Shown here: positions 17,884 through 27,362 of the stretch, one piece after another
Position numbering within the stretch: position 1 is the stretch's first letter
How the letters are laid out: each line of letters starts with the position of its first letter
Source: Tepidibacter aestuarii
GTDB lineage: Bacteria > Bacillota > Clostridia > Peptostreptococcales > Peptostreptococcaceae
Assembly (NCBI RefSeq): GCF_934924865.1
Contig: NZ_OW235315.1
Span: forward strand, 1,364,001 to 1,428,000
Length of the DNA stretch: 64,000 nucleotides
Direction: 5' to 3'
The notes under the pieces: generated by a model
The model's database searches: none
The model's input: the letters and a program-made list of their open reading frames with translations, nothing else
What the model was told of the DNA's origin: nothing
Program-made: the position numbers and the translations under genes

Positions 17884-18063
17884 TTAATCTTCAAATAAAT
17901 CATTCATTAAATTTTCTATTTCTTTTCTTCTTTTCTCAGTTTCTTCAAAATCAACTCTAACTTTAGATTGTTTAGGAATTAGAATCTTAAGGATATTAAC
18001 TATAGATCATCAAGCTCAACTACAGCATAATCTCCTTCAAATCTATCAATAGTAAGCAAGTTG
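17884..18063 (-). pseudogene. DUF3006 protein remnant
   Basis: Read on the minus strand, one frame gives TIDRFEGDYAVVELDDL then a stop, and a shifted frame gives ILIPKQSKVRVDFEETEKRR ending IENLMNDLFED. Together they match a DUF3006 protein split by a stop or frameshift, with no start codon seen. A shorter tail of the same gene sits at 57.46 kb beside the second copy of the acidic gene. Confidence 0.65.
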
Positions 18064-18230
18064 ATGAAAATGCACCAAATCAATAAAAATCTACCTCGCA
18101 TACCATACCTACGTCAACACGCTAACATACAGGATTTGGCAAGTTAGATTTTCTTGTAAAATGGGGTAAGACACAAATATATATAAATAGACACAAAGAA
18201 AAAAGAAGCGATAGAGAAGTATAGAACACT

Positions 18231-18443
18231 ATGAAGGATATCGTTATAGAAAGTAAAGTTGGAAATGTTGGAGCATCAGAAGGAGCTTTTTATATGTTCT
18301 TTAGCTTTTTATTTACAAATGGATTGGTAGTATATGCTATGATTTTATGGAGAATAATAAGTTATTATTCGTGTATTATAGTTGGAGGACTAGTTACACT
18401 TTTAGTTTATCTAAGAGATTTAACAAAAAAAGTAATTGAATAA
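18231..18443 (+). pseudogene. C-terminal remnant of a lysylphosphatidylglycerol synthetase/UPF0104-type flippase
   Basis: The 70-residue frame has the end of the family pattern (G-N-V-G-A-S-E-G-AF, then RIISYYSCIIVGGLV) with two membrane helices. Full proteins are about 320 residues, so most of the 5' part is missing. It precedes the DedA-PAP2 and PAP2 genes, which also act on membrane lipids. Confidence 0.55.
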
Positions 18444-18588
18444 GGCGATTGCTTTTTTTCAATTGCTGATATATTGACAGGAAATACTCTAGAATTAGGG
18501 TATTAAAAAATTATTTTAAAGTAACAATTGTTTTATGCGTAAATACAATCGGCAATAATATAAACACAGTTAAAAACTGGAGGTATAT

Positions 18589-19878
18589 ATGGAAATAATT
18601 AAAGGATGGCTTGAACATTATGGATATATTGTATTGCTATTTGCATTGATACTTGAGTTGATAGCTCTTCCAATACCAGGGGAAGTTCTTATGAGCTATT
18701 GTGGATTTTTAGTATTTCAAGGGAAGTTAGGATGGAGTCAAAGTATTATTGTAGCTAGTCTTGGGGCAATACTTGGGATTACTTTTTCATACTGGTTAGG
18801 ATTTCGATTAGGAATACCATTTTTCAAAAAATATGGGCATTATATGCATATGGGGCCAGAAAAATTAGAAAAAACATCTAATTCTTTTACCAAATATGGG
18901 GTAAGAGTATTGGCTATAGCATATTTTATTCCAGGAGTAAGGCATATTACAGGATATTTTTCTGGAATTACGAAAATCCCATACCGCAAATTTACTTTTT
19001 ATGCATATACAGGTGCTATTATTTGGACAAGTACTTTTATTTCTTTAGGAAAAGTTCTAGGAACTAAGTGGGAAGTATTTCATCATTCAATAAAAAAATA
19101 TTTAATCATTGGATGTATAATTGTAACGTTTATTTTGATCTTAGTGCTTGCGTATAATACTTATAAAGTGCATATAGGTAACTTCATCTTAAATACACTA
19201 GAAAATATAACAGAACAGTTTAATTCTCTAGGAAAAGCAAAGATATTTATTGCTAGTATAGCTACTATTTTTCTTGGACTTTTTATTTTTATGATGGGAC
19301 TGATTCAAGATTTATTGGCTAATGAATTTCAGCAATTTGATAAAGTTATAACTTTATTGATTCAGTTGATTTTTACTGATAAATTCATATATTTAATGAA
19401 AAGTTTTGGCTGGCTAGCATCTTATAAAGTATTACTCCCGGTAATACTATTAACATTTTTATGGATTATATGCAGAGGAAGGAATAAAGCGCTTGAAATA
19501 GCTTTTTATATGTTTGTAATTATAGGAGGAGAAATATTAGATGAAGGATTACGGAAGGTTTTTCATCGATTAGGACCTTCCTATGGTGAAAGTATATATA
19601 CGTTCCCCAGTGAACAAGCTCTCGTGTCTTTAGTGATTTATGCATGTACAGTATTTGTATTCGTTAGGCATGCTAAAAGTAGATTTCTAAAAATGATCTT
19701 TTCACTGATAACAGTTATTTTACTGATAGCTATAGGATTAAATAGAATATATTTCCAATTGCAATATCCAAGTGATGTTGTTGCTGGATATGTTTTTGGA
19801 GGGGTATGGTTAAGTTTTAATATTTTTTTGTTAGAAATTTATCGATTACAAATATCAAAACCAAATAGCAAATTTTAA
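18589..19878 (+). CDS. DedA family protein fused to a degenerate PAP2 domain
   Basis: Residues 1 to about 200 are a DedA/SNARE-associated membrane domain (LIALPIPGEVLMSY, FIPGVRHITGYFSGI), the family of lipid flippases/transporters. Residues about 225-425 align with type 2 phosphatidic acid phosphatases, but the catalytic motifs are altered: RP-like KVFHRLGPS, PSEQ in place of PSGH, and NRIYFQLQYPSD in place of SRxYxxxHYxxD. Both catalytic histidines are missing. DedA-PAP2 fusions are known; this copy is predicted to be inactive as a phosphatase. The ribosome site is GGAGG. A canonical PAP2 gene follows 310 bases downstream. Confidence 0.85.
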   Translation: MEIIKGWLEHYGYIVLLFALILELIALPIPGEVLMSYCGFLVFQGKLGWSQSIIVASLGAILGITFSYWLGFRLGIPFFKKYGHYMHMGPEKLEKTSNSFTKYGVRVLAIAYFIPGVRHITGYFSGITKIPYRKFTFYAYTGAIIWTSTFISLGKVLGTKWEVFHHSIKKYLIIGCIIVTFILILVLAYNTYKVHIGNFILNTLENITEQFNSLGKAKIFIASIATIFLGLFIFMMGLIQDLLANEFQQFDKVITLLIQLIFTDKFIYLMKSFGWLASYKVLLPVILLTFLWIICRGRNKALEIAFYMFVIIGGEILDEGLRKVFHRLGPSYGESIYTFPSEQALVSLVIYACTVFVFVRHAKSRFLKMIFSLITVILLIAIGLNRIYFQLQYPSDVVAGYVFGGVWLSFNIFLLEIYRLQISKPNSKF

Positions 19879-20190
19879 TATAACTGTATTTATAGAGTTT
19901 TTGAGTTGAATATTAACTTATACTGAATAATATTTTCTTTGCGTATCAATAATAAAGCTATGAAAGAAGGTGTTAATTATGTAAAAATCATTAATAGAAG
20001 TTACTGCATTATGTTCTTATACTATAGCGGAATTAATAAATCTTAAAAATAATTTTGAATCAAAATATACTATAGGGTTTTTATGTTAAATATTAACTTA
20101 TCTATTTTTAAAATCTCTATGAACAGTAATATAATTAATGAATAATTTAATCTTTATGGTAAAAAGCCTATAGATAAGGAGAATATTTAT
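19879..20190. other. Intergenic stretch with a direct repeat
   Basis: No gene seen. A roughly 30-bp imperfect direct repeat ending TTAAATATTAACTTAT-like occurs near 19889-19922 and 20070-20103, the second just ahead of the PAP2 gene. Confidence 0.4.
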
Positions 20191-20715
20191 ATGATTGAAA
20201 TTATTAAGATGATAGATATATCGTTACTCAATTTTGTACATAATTATTTTCAAAATGATATATTTGATAAAATTATGCCTATTATAAGCTTTCTGGGAAA
20301 TGGTGGAATTATATGGATTATAATATCATTGATATTGATAACTAATAAAAAGTATAGAAAAGTAGGAATGTTGTCTTTTTTTGCATTAATATTAAGTACT
20401 ATTCTGGTAGAGGGAATATTAAAAAATTTAATGCAAAGACCAAGACCGTTTATAGAATTTACTAATATTAATTTATTAATAAAAAAACCTTTATCTTATT
20501 CTTTTCCTTCAGGGCATGCAACATCCTCGTTTGCTGCTGCAGGAGTTATAGGAAATATGATAAGAAAATATAAAGTCCTTACTATGATTTTAGCAGGACT
20601 TATTGCTTTTTCTAGAGTGTATTTATTTGTACATTATCCTGTAGATGTTATAGCAGGTATTATCTTAGGTCTAATATTATCGTATTTAATAACATATAAA
20701 TTTATAAAAAAGTAA
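20191..20715 (+). CDS. PAP2-family phosphatase
   Basis: A membrane phosphatase acting on phosphatidic acid, undecaprenyl pyrophosphate or similar lipids at the outer face. All catalytic motifs are intact: KNLMQRPRPF (about 80-89), SFPSGHATSS (about 108-117) and SRVYLFVHYPVD (about 144-155). Six membrane helices and 174 residues are typical. The ribosome site is AAGGAG. Its intact motifs contrast with the upstream fusion protein, so it may supply the phosphatase activity the fusion lacks. Confidence 0.88.
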   Translation: MIEIIKMIDISLLNFVHNYFQNDIFDKIMPIISFLGNGGIIWIIISLILITNKKYRKVGMLSFFALILSTILVEGILKNLMQRPRPFIEFTNINLLIKKPLSYSFPSGHATSSFAAAGVIGNMIRKYKVLTMILAGLIAFSRVYLFVHYPVDVIAGIILGLILSYLITYKFIKK

Positions 20716-20729
20716 ATTTGATAATAAAA

Positions 20730-20768
20730 AACTCCCAATTACTAGGCGATAGTTAGTAATTGGGAGTT
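20730..20768. terminator. Strong hairpin terminator after PAP2
   Basis: A perfect 15-bp AACTCCCAATTACTA / TAGTAATTGGGAGTT stem with a 9-nt loop lies between convergent genes. Confidence 0.75.
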
Positions 20769-20810
20769 AAATTTAAAATGAGTTTATATTGTATTTGAAA
20801 TCGATAGCAA

Positions 20811-21370
20811 TTATTTTTTTAAGTCTGATTCTAGCGTATCAACTTCATATAGTAGTTTTTGTGAAAATTCCTTTGTCATTTTGACATCTTGTTTTTGTGC
20901 CGATTCAGACATTTTTGTAATAGTATCAGAAAAGTTTTTAGCATAATCGGCATTAATATTTTCAACCTGAGCTTTTATTTTATTCCAAGTATCTATAGCT
21001 GGTTGGCTGTCTGCTTCAGCTTGATTCCAATCTCCATGTTCAGCAGTAAGCATAACTTGTATTCCGTAATAATCTAATTTTCCTACATCTGCTGGAACTT
21101 TTGGATTATATAAATCTATGAAATTGACAGTATCTAAAGTCACCTTGTTAGCTGCTAATGAAGCTTCATATTGTTTTTTAGCTTGAATTTGTTGTTTTAA
21201 ATTATTTAAGTCAGTAGTAAAATTATTGATGTGGTCCTCAGAAAATTTTTCTTCTTTAGATATAGGTTCATAAGTAGACCATTCTTTTTCTAATGCTGAT
21301 AATTTATCATTTACTTTTGCCCAATCTTGATTAGCTAAATCATTTATCATATCTTCAGCATTTGATTCCT
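20811..21370 (-). pseudogene. 5'-truncated gene for a helical, probably exported protein
   Basis: About 180 residues remain of a charged helical protein (INDLANQDWAKVNDKLSALE, then EHGDWNQAEADSQPAIDTW). There is no ribosome site or signal peptide. Upstream the frame continues through NAED and then meets a stop about 15 bases before the first terminator-leader module begins. The pattern resembles clostridial lipoproteins of about 200-230 residues with their signal sequence removed, but the family is uncertain. Confidence 0.5.
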
Positions 21371-21382
21371 AGAAAAATATCC

Positions 21383-21535
21383 AAACACAAATAATCATAT
21401 CAGTAGCCACTCAAAGCTACTGTTTTTTCTTGTACAAATATATAAGAAGTATGAAAAAATGGTATGTTATGGTAATATATACGTGGAAACAAATGAAAGA
21501 TATATATGAAAAAATATAAGGTACGGAATAGTATA
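21383..21535 (+). repeat. Terminator-leader module, copy 1
   Basis: Hairpin at 21401-21422 (CAGTAGC / GCTACTG) with six Ts, then the conserved leader including TATGGTAATATATACGTGG. The extended tail (ATATAAGGTACG) is shared with copies 4 and 9. It abuts the truncated gene on its left. A tiny frame with GGAGG (eight codons at 21571) follows, then the hydrolase gene. Confidence 0.75.
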
Positions 21536-21695
21536 ATAATGCGAATTAACAAGCTACAAGGAGGTATCATAATGGAAATTTTCAATAAACTAAAATAGTC
21601 TATATGTAAGAGTAACTACTAACTCTCTCATGTAGATTATATAAAACAAATATTTATTAAAAAATTTTACAATGTTTGTTATTGGGAGGTTAAAA

Positions 21696-22442
21696 ATGTC
21701 TTATTTTAAGTATGAAAATATTAATATATATTATAGAGTATCTGCTGAAGGGAGACCTTTAGTTATTATACATGGAGATACAGCTTCCTCAAAAATGTTT
21801 ATACCAGAATTAAAATTCTATTCTAAAAACTTTAAAGTGATTTTAGTAGATTTAGTAGGTCAAGGAAAATCTCAAAGAGTAGATAAATTACCATTAAATT
21901 ATTGGGATTTTAATGCTAATATGATTATTGAACTATGTAAGCATATTGGTATTAATGATGTTAACCTGTTAGGGACAAGCGGTGGGGCTATTGTAGCTTT
22001 AAATGCTGTATTGAAACAACCTAATTTATTTAACAGAATAATTGTAGATAGTTTTATAGGAGAAAATTTATCTTTTGAGTTTGCAAAAAAAATTGTAGAT
22101 GATAGAAAAATAGCAAAAAACAAGTTAGGTTCTAAATTGTTTTGGTTTATAATGCATGGCTTTGATTGGAAAAATGTTATTGACAAAAATACAAGCTTAA
22201 TTATTGATTTTTCAAGAAATATAGGTAATTTTTTTTATTATGAACTTAGTAACATAGAAAATAATGTTTTAATTACAGGAAGCTCCAAAGATGATTTAAT
22301 ACCTAATGTCCAAAGTACATTAAAAGCTATTAATTTAAAAATGAAAAATTCTAAATTGGTTATTTTTGAGAATGGAAATCATCCTGCTATGTTTAGTAAC
22401 AAAGAAGAGTTTAGAAATTTAGTTTTGGAATTTTTGTCCTAA
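21696..22442 (+). CDS. Alpha/beta hydrolase
   Basis: The oxyanion region HGDTASS is near residue 27, the nucleophile elbow GTSGGA near 98, the acid in SSKDDLIP near 210 and the base in GNHPAMF near 236: a full Ser-Asp-His set. About 248 residues. The ATG follows TGGGAGG; an upstream in-frame ATG overlaps the site and is less likely. Substrate unknown. It is a single gene ending in its own hairpin. Confidence 0.83.
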   Translation: MSYFKYENINIYYRVSAEGRPLVIIHGDTASSKMFIPELKFYSKNFKVILVDLVGQGKSQRVDKLPLNYWDFNANMIIELCKHIGINDVNLLGTSGGAIVALNAVLKQPNLFNRIIVDSFIGENLSFEFAKKIVDDRKIAKNKLGSKLFWFIMHGFDWKNVIDKNTSLIIDFSRNIGNFFYYELSNIENNVLITGSSKDDLIPNVQSTLKAINLKMKNSKLVIFENGNHPAMFSNKEEFRNLVLEFLS

Positions 22443-22449
22443 ATCATAA

Positions 22450-22490
22450 TAAAATACCGTATTATTCAGAATTGAATTTTACGGTATTTT
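22450..22490 (+). terminator. Terminator after the hydrolase gene
   Basis: AAAATACCGTA / TACGGTATTTT arms with a T-tract. Confidence 0.75.
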
Positions 22491-22498
22491 TATAATTG

Positions 22499-22690
22499 GA
22501 TATTCTTAAAATGCATACTAACTTATAATAATTAAATTAAATGCTACATTAGACATAAAATTAATATCATAAAAAATAAAGTATAATAAGCAATATGCTT
22601 TATTAATTCTTAAATATATATTCATTAGATATATATTGTATATAATTATAAATTACAATTAGTATTGAGTATTAAATAGTTTACATTTTA
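22499..22690 (+). repeat. Second dispersed repeat family, copy A
   Basis: Non-coding AT-rich block (begins CTTAAAATGCATACTAACTT) that recurs near 28.0 and 38.15 kb and in part at 61.9 kb. Here and at 28.0 kb it leads into copies of the same small membrane protein gene. Confidence 0.65.
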
Positions 22691-22699
22691 GATTTAAAG

Positions 22700-22945
22700 G
22701 TGGTGATTGTTTTGAATGAAGAAGATTCTAGAAAAAGTATTAGTTCTACTAAAGTTGATGAGGGGTTTGAATTATTTTACTGTAACTTAAGCTATAGAAG
22801 AAAATTTATTAGAACATTATGGTGTTCGCCTGTTTTATTGTTACTTGTACCTATATGCTCAAACAAAGTAATGGTATTCTGTTGTATTCTTTTTGCTATT
22901 CAAGCAATATATAACTATAAAAAGTGGAAATTTGAAGAAAAATGA
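22700..22945 (+). CDS. Small two-helix membrane protein, copy A (about 81 aa)
   Basis: A charged N-terminal region, a basic YRRKFIRTL stretch and two hydrophobic segments (SPVLLLLVPICS, VMVFCCILFAIQAIY) are followed by a basic-acidic tail. No family recognised. The start is unclear: AAAGGTGGTGATTG contains two GTGs and is followed by TTG; the GTGs are shared with copy B but the TTG is not. Copy B at 28.2 kb is about 80% identical, and conservation of the frame supports a real protein. Confidence 0.55.
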   Translation: MVIVLNEEDSRKSISSTKVDEGFELFYCNLSYRRKFIRTLWCSPVLLLLVPICSNKVMVFCCILFAIQAIYNYKKWKFEEK

Positions 22946-23021
22946 TAAAATTTAATGTTAAGTATTAAAATATGCTTTTGACATATAGGTAAAATATAAT
23001 ACTAATCATAGGAAAACTATA

Positions 23022-23172
23022 TAAACACAAATAGCCAAAACAGTAGCCAACCAAATCTACTGTTTTTTCTTGCACAACACAAATAGAAAGTAAATATAAA
23101 AGCATACGATATTATGGTAAAATGTATGTGGTAATTAATGGAAAAGATATAATAACGTACATTATGCGAAGT
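23022..23172 (+). repeat. Terminator-leader module, copy 2
   Basis: Hairpin at 23041-23062 (CAGTAG / CTACTG) and six Ts, then TATTATGGTAAAATGTATGTGG. Its tail (ACGTACATTATGCGAAG) is shared with copy 8 and with a site near 38.29 kb. Confidence 0.75.
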
Positions 23173-23174
23173 AG

Positions 23175-23202
23175 AAAGACTCCTAGTCAGGAGTCTTTTT
23201 TG
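23175..23202 (+). terminator. Terminator directly behind module copy 2
   Basis: AGACTCC / GGAGTCT stem followed by six Ts. No gene lies between it and the module, suggesting a lost gene. Confidence 0.75.
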
Positions 23203-23542
23203 AATAAATATCTAAATTTATGTTTAGGGCATAGTTTCTATCTAAATTATAAGGTTATGTAAAATTTAACCAGATACTTTGCGCCTGGTGACATGTTTGC
23301 TGGCTCTACCTCTAATACCTTTTATTGTAGTATTGTAAATACTAATAACCTGTGTTTTTATGGTAATGGATGGAAAAGAAATACATGAAGTGATTGATAG
23401 CATAGATTTAAGTGGCTATATGAAATAAATAATATAAAGATTACAACTAATTTACAACTATATGAAAGTTTTATAATATTTATAGTTTATTATTATATTA
23501 AATTAATAAATAAATTATCAAAAAAACAGGAGGTTGATTCAA
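23203..23542. other. Intergenic stretch with short coding-like remnants
   Basis: Frames such as RYFAPGDMFAGSTSNTFY and a short ORF ending IDLSGYMK are readable but have no start or ribosome site. Probably decayed genes. Confidence 0.35.
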
Positions 23543-24190
23543 ATGAAAATAAAAAGTAAAATAGCAGGTTTTCTAATAATGGGAATTTTAGCAGGAGGGA
23601 CAGTAGGCATTAATGCATCGGCTAAGGATTTTAATAATTTGTCAGATTCTGGAATGAAAAAGCAAGAAGCAATTTATTTACAAAGTCTAGAAAAAGTTAA
23701 AAGTGACATATCAAAAGAAGAAGCTTTAGACATTGTTGCTAATTCATATGATAAATATTTTGGGATTAAGGTAGATATTAAAAACTTTAATGATATTGAA
23801 TTCTTAAAAACTAATAGCTTTTGGACTTCAGTATACCTAGATAATGCTAATAATAAGGTTTATTTTGTAACTTTAGAGAAAGATGGAAAAGTTAAAGAGA
23901 TAGGATATGAAGGAGATAATAAATCGTTGGGAGAAATTGAACAAGCTATAGAAAAAGCAAATTCAAATAAAGAAGAAGCTATTAAAATAGGAAAAGCTTT
24001 TATACTTGAAAAAGGATTTGTAAAAAATGCTGAAGATATAAGCTTTTTAAGAGTAGGAAATAATGCAGAATATGATTTTGCATATGGAAAAGATGAAAAA
24101 ACAGGAGATGATAAAGTAGTATACATGACAATAGATGCTAGTAATAAAAAAGTAACTTCTATAAATTTTGATTTTGAAAAATCTAAATAA
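23543..24190 (+). CDS. Exported PepSY-like protein
   Basis: A signal peptide (about residues 1-27, ending NASA) is followed by about 190 soluble residues. Two regions look like PepSY-type repeats: ISKEEALDIVANSYDKYFG with a following strand, and the EEAIKIGKAFILEKG helix followed by paired strands (DDKVVYMTIDASNKKVTSI). PepSY domains are thought to inhibit or modulate proteases. ATG follows CAGGAGGTTG; an upstream ATA-rich start is less likely. Alone in its unit. Confidence 0.65.
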   Translation: MKIKSKIAGFLIMGILAGGTVGINASAKDFNNLSDSGMKKQEAIYLQSLEKVKSDISKEEALDIVANSYDKYFGIKVDIKNFNDIEFLKTNSFWTSVYLDNANNKVYFVTLEKDGKVKEIGYEGDNKSLGEIEQAIEKANSNKEEAIKIGKAFILEKGFVKNAEDISFLRVGNNAEYDFAYGKDEKTGDDKVVYMTIDASNKKVTSINFDFEKSK

Positions 24191-24221
24191 AATAGTTACA
24201 TACTAAATTATATAACCCATT

Positions 24222-24264
24222 AGCACAAAAAAATCTGTTGTTTATCTTGGAGTTTTTTGTGCTT
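24222..24264 (+). terminator. Terminator after the PepSY-like gene
   Basis: AGCACAAAAAA / TTTTTTGTGCT arms with a T-rich end. Confidence 0.65.
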
Positions 24265-24533
24265 TTAATTTTATTTATGCATAAAATATATAAATTTTGT
24301 TTATATAAAACCAAAATGTTATAAAACACATGTTTGAAAACAAGAAAAACAACTCTAAATAAACACTTTTCATAAAAAACCTCCCAATTCTATATAGGTG
24401 GACAACGAAATATATGTAAAAACCGGCCACATAGATTGAATTTTTCATTTCAATACAAATACTTATTCTTTATTTCAGCAGTAATCCATGTAGTAATTGG
24501 AAAGATTACATAAAAGGGAAAATGATAATAGGG

Positions 24534-25532
24534 CTATGTATGTATACTAAATTCATAATAATACATTACGCTTTTATATTGATTATAGGATAAATTAAGT
24601 ACAAGTAAAGAAGCAGGTGTTATAATAAAACGATAATCTATAAATCCGAATAATTTTGTAATTCCTTTACACATGCTCAGTAAGAATATACATATCTTAA
24701 TAAAACCACCTAAAATAAATGTAATGGTTATAATGATTTCTATTCTTTGTAGGACAAAACCAATGTTTATTCTTGATATAGTAGTATAAGTAGGGTAATA
24801 AGAACTTACTACAGTATGGATTCCTAACACTAAAAGATTTGTGATAGAAAGTAGCGCTAAATATGTTCCTCCTGTCAATAAACCTGTAGTATAAACTTTA
24901 TAAGGAGATCCGTTTGTCTCAAAGTTTGAAAAAATCATTGTAAATACGACTAATTGAACAAGCGGAAATGTAAAAACAGTAAAAGTACCTTCTAAAACTG
25001 GTTGGATACCATCACTTAATACAGGACGGAAATTATTTATGTCCATATTAGGAATTAATAGTATTATGATAATGACTAAAGTTATAATCGGTATATTAAG
25101 AAAAAATCCACTAAATCTGCCTAAGACCTCAATGCCTTCTTTTATTCCCCAAATACATAAAATAGCTAAAACTATCTCTGGAATAATTTGAGGCATTTCG
25201 GGAAAGCTGATTATTTTAATGAATTGACCATAGGTAACTAATATATCGCTAGCTAAAAAGAAAGCGAACCAAGTATATAATATAATGATTATTTTGCCGA
25301 TGAATTTTCCAAAGCAAATTTCAACAATATCAAATAAATCTTTATCAGGAAAAATATGATGCAGTCTTGCAAATATAAGTGTCATAGGAAATACAAGTAA
25401 TATGCCTAGAATAAAGGCTAACCATATATCTTGTTTAGCCTCTATTCCTTGTGCATATATGGAAGATCCGCCTACTAGAAACAAAAATAAGATTGCAATA
25501 CCTTGCTTATCTGAAATAACTTCTTTATTCAT
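24534..25532 (-). CDS. Spore germination permease (GerAB family), orphan
   Basis: GerAB proteins are the ten-helix B subunits of nutrient germinant receptors (APC superfamily). The start MNKEVISDKQGIAILFLFLVG and the helices GKFIGKIIIILYTWFAFFLA and FTFPLVQLVVFTMIF fit the family. At 332 residues it is about 30 shorter than usual, ending after STRL-poor sequence (VMYYYEFSIHT), so the last helix may be lost. The ribosome site is GAAGGAG. No GerAA or GerAC gene is next to it, unlike normal receptor operons. Confidence 0.82.
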   Translation of the reverse strand: MNKEVISDKQGIAILFLFLVGGSSIYAQGIEAKQDIWLAFILGILLVFPMTLIFARLHHIFPDKDLFDIVEICFGKFIGKIIIILYTWFAFFLASDILVTYGQFIKIISFPEMPQIIPEIVLAILCIWGIKEGIEVLGRFSGFFLNIPIITLVIIIILLIPNMDINNFRPVLSDGIQPVLEGTFTVFTFPLVQLVVFTMIFSNFETNGSPYKVYTTGLLTGGTYLALLSITNLLVLGIHTVVSSYYPTYTTISRINIGFVLQRIEIIITITFILGGFIKICIFLLSMCKGITKLFGFIDYRFIITPASLLVLNLSYNQYKSVMYYYEFSIHT

Positions 25533-25911
25533 TACTTACTCCTTCAAGTTTATTTATTATAAATTTTATATTAAATAGCATATTTTATATTATTCCTCAA
25601 TTACCCAAATTTATTAAAAAGCCTTGTTGAGTACTAATACAATGAATAGAATACAACGTAAATATGTAAAAACAAAAACAATTAAATTTGAAATAAATTT
25701 CAAAATCAGATAGCTGTTAATCTAAATATTAATATATATTGTACTTATATATTGTCTAAAAATAAAATTTCGTTCGTAGAAAGTCCATTAATTAATACTT
25801 AAATACCGTTTTAGGAACTAATTAGAGACTTTTTTATTATTCTATTGTAAAATTGTAGTTAATTTATATTAAATTTATTACCTTATTAAAAACACTAATT
25901 ACAGTCAAACT
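25533..25911. other. Upstream region of the GerAB-like gene with third repeat family, copy A
   Basis: No gene seen. Bases about 25765-25911 hold a block (TCCATTAATTAATACTTAAATACC-like, with a TTAA-rich inverted repeat) that recurs near 28.87 and 39.55 kb. It runs directly into module copy 3. Confidence 0.55.
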
Positions 25912-26030
25912 AAATAAACACAAACTACAAAAACAGTAGCCAACCAAAGGTACTGTTTTTTATTACAGAAATATACAATAAATATGAAGGCGTGATAAAT
26001 TATGGTAAAATAGACCTGGGAATAAATAAA
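25912..26030 (+). repeat. Terminator-leader module, copy 3
   Basis: Hairpin at 25934-25955 (CAGTA / TACTG; inner pairs weakened), T-tract, then TTATGGTAAAATAGACCTGGG. Precedes a GNAT gene. Confidence 0.75.
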
Positions 26031-26130
26031 GAATATGATGTTTAAAACGTTAGGTTGATTATACTATATGTACATAGTATATCTATAATGGAAAGTTGAG
26101 ATATTGAGCAAATTTATTAAAATTTAGGAT

Positions 26131-26152
26131 ATGATACGGTGGACCGTATCAT
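26131..26152. promoter_or_regulatory. Perfect inverted repeat upstream of a GNAT gene
   Basis: ATGATACGGT and ACCGTATCAT arms with a GG spacer; no T-tract follows, so an operator or RNA hairpin is possible. Confidence 0.4.
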
Positions 26153-26296
26153 AAGTAACGGCGGTTTTTGATATTAAAATTTCTTTTAATTTATTTGCTA
26201 TGATATACTTAGAAAATATTGGAAATAAATTTAAAATATGTTTTACATAAATAACTATTTAAAAATGTGAAGTAAACTTAAAATGGAGGATTATAA

Positions 26297-27103
26297 ATGG
26301 GTAAAAATGATTTGTTAGAACAAGTTAGTAAAATAGAGGAAATTGAACTTAAACTAACCGTATTCAATGCAAAGAGAGCACTTTCAAAAATTGATAAAAA
26401 ATTGGAGACAAAGACAATAGGAAATTGTAGCTTACTTTTTGACATCAATAGCCCTGATTCTATTTATTATAATAGAGTTAAAGGATTTGGAATGAAGGAC
26501 TTAGATAAATTAGAAAACATATTGGGTATTTATAGTGAACAAGGCATAATTCCAAGTTTTGATATGACACCGAATAATATAAATGAAGCAGTTTCATTAG
26601 CATTATTGAAACATGGCTTTACAAATTCTGAGCAATTAGTATTTATGCAATTAACTCCTGAGGCATATACAGATATTAATAAAGGTATAAAAATAGTTAA
26701 AGTAACTGAAAAAAATGCGGAAGAATTTGTGAACATAATAATTTCATCTGAAGGTGGAATGGATATTTCTAGTAAGGTAATAGGTATTAAAAAACAATAT
26801 TTTTATCAGAACAATTTTTATAATTACATTTCTTATATTGGGAATGAAGTTGCTGGAGTAGGCTCGCTTTTTATTAGTGACAATGAAGGATACATTGCTA
26901 ATGATTTTACTTTTAAAGGATTTAGAGGAAAGGGAGGTCAAACAGCGTTATTGAAATATAGGATAAATAAGGCGAAAGAATTAGGACTAGAAAAATTATA
27001 TACAGATGTTGAATTTGGATCTATTAGTCATAATAATATGGAAAAGTTAGGATTTAAAACTGTGTTTATTAATTCATTTTATACAAAGTTAAATAATCTT
27101 TAG
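26297..27103 (+). CDS. GNAT-family acetyltransferase (268 aa)
   Basis: The first about 140 residues are a less conserved N-terminal domain. The GNAT fold occupies about 145-265, with acetyl-CoA motif A in DFTFKGFRGKGGQTALLKY and motif B in the FGSISHNNMEKLGFK segment. The ribosome site is TGGAGG. It forms a single-gene unit behind module copy 3. The acceptor substrate is unknown. Confidence 0.8.
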   Translation: MGKNDLLEQVSKIEEIELKLTVFNAKRALSKIDKKLETKTIGNCSLLFDINSPDSIYYNRVKGFGMKDLDKLENILGIYSEQGIIPSFDMTPNNINEAVSLALLKHGFTNSEQLVFMQLTPEAYTDINKGIKIVKVTEKNAEEFVNIIISSEGGMDISSKVIGIKKQYFYQNNFYNYISYIGNEVAGVGSLFISDNEGYIANDFTFKGFRGKGGQTALLKYRINKAKELGLEKLYTDVEFGSISHNNMEKLGFKTVFINSFYTKLNNL

Positions 27104-27362
27104 AAGATAAAAATCATGTAGAAAATTATATGGGGTATTCATGAAGTTAAGTAAAATGTGAGTAAAATGGGTATTATGTATTAATTCCTATGTCGGTATT
27201 TTTAAGATATTGTAATTAATTTGTATGTTTTGTTGCATAAAAAGTAATGATTACATCTTATTAATGTAGATTACTTATGTATATCTTCAAAAGGATATAA
27301 TAAAGAAATTTTCATCTTTCAATTTTTCATGTCCTCTTAAAAAATAAATCATAGCCAAACTA

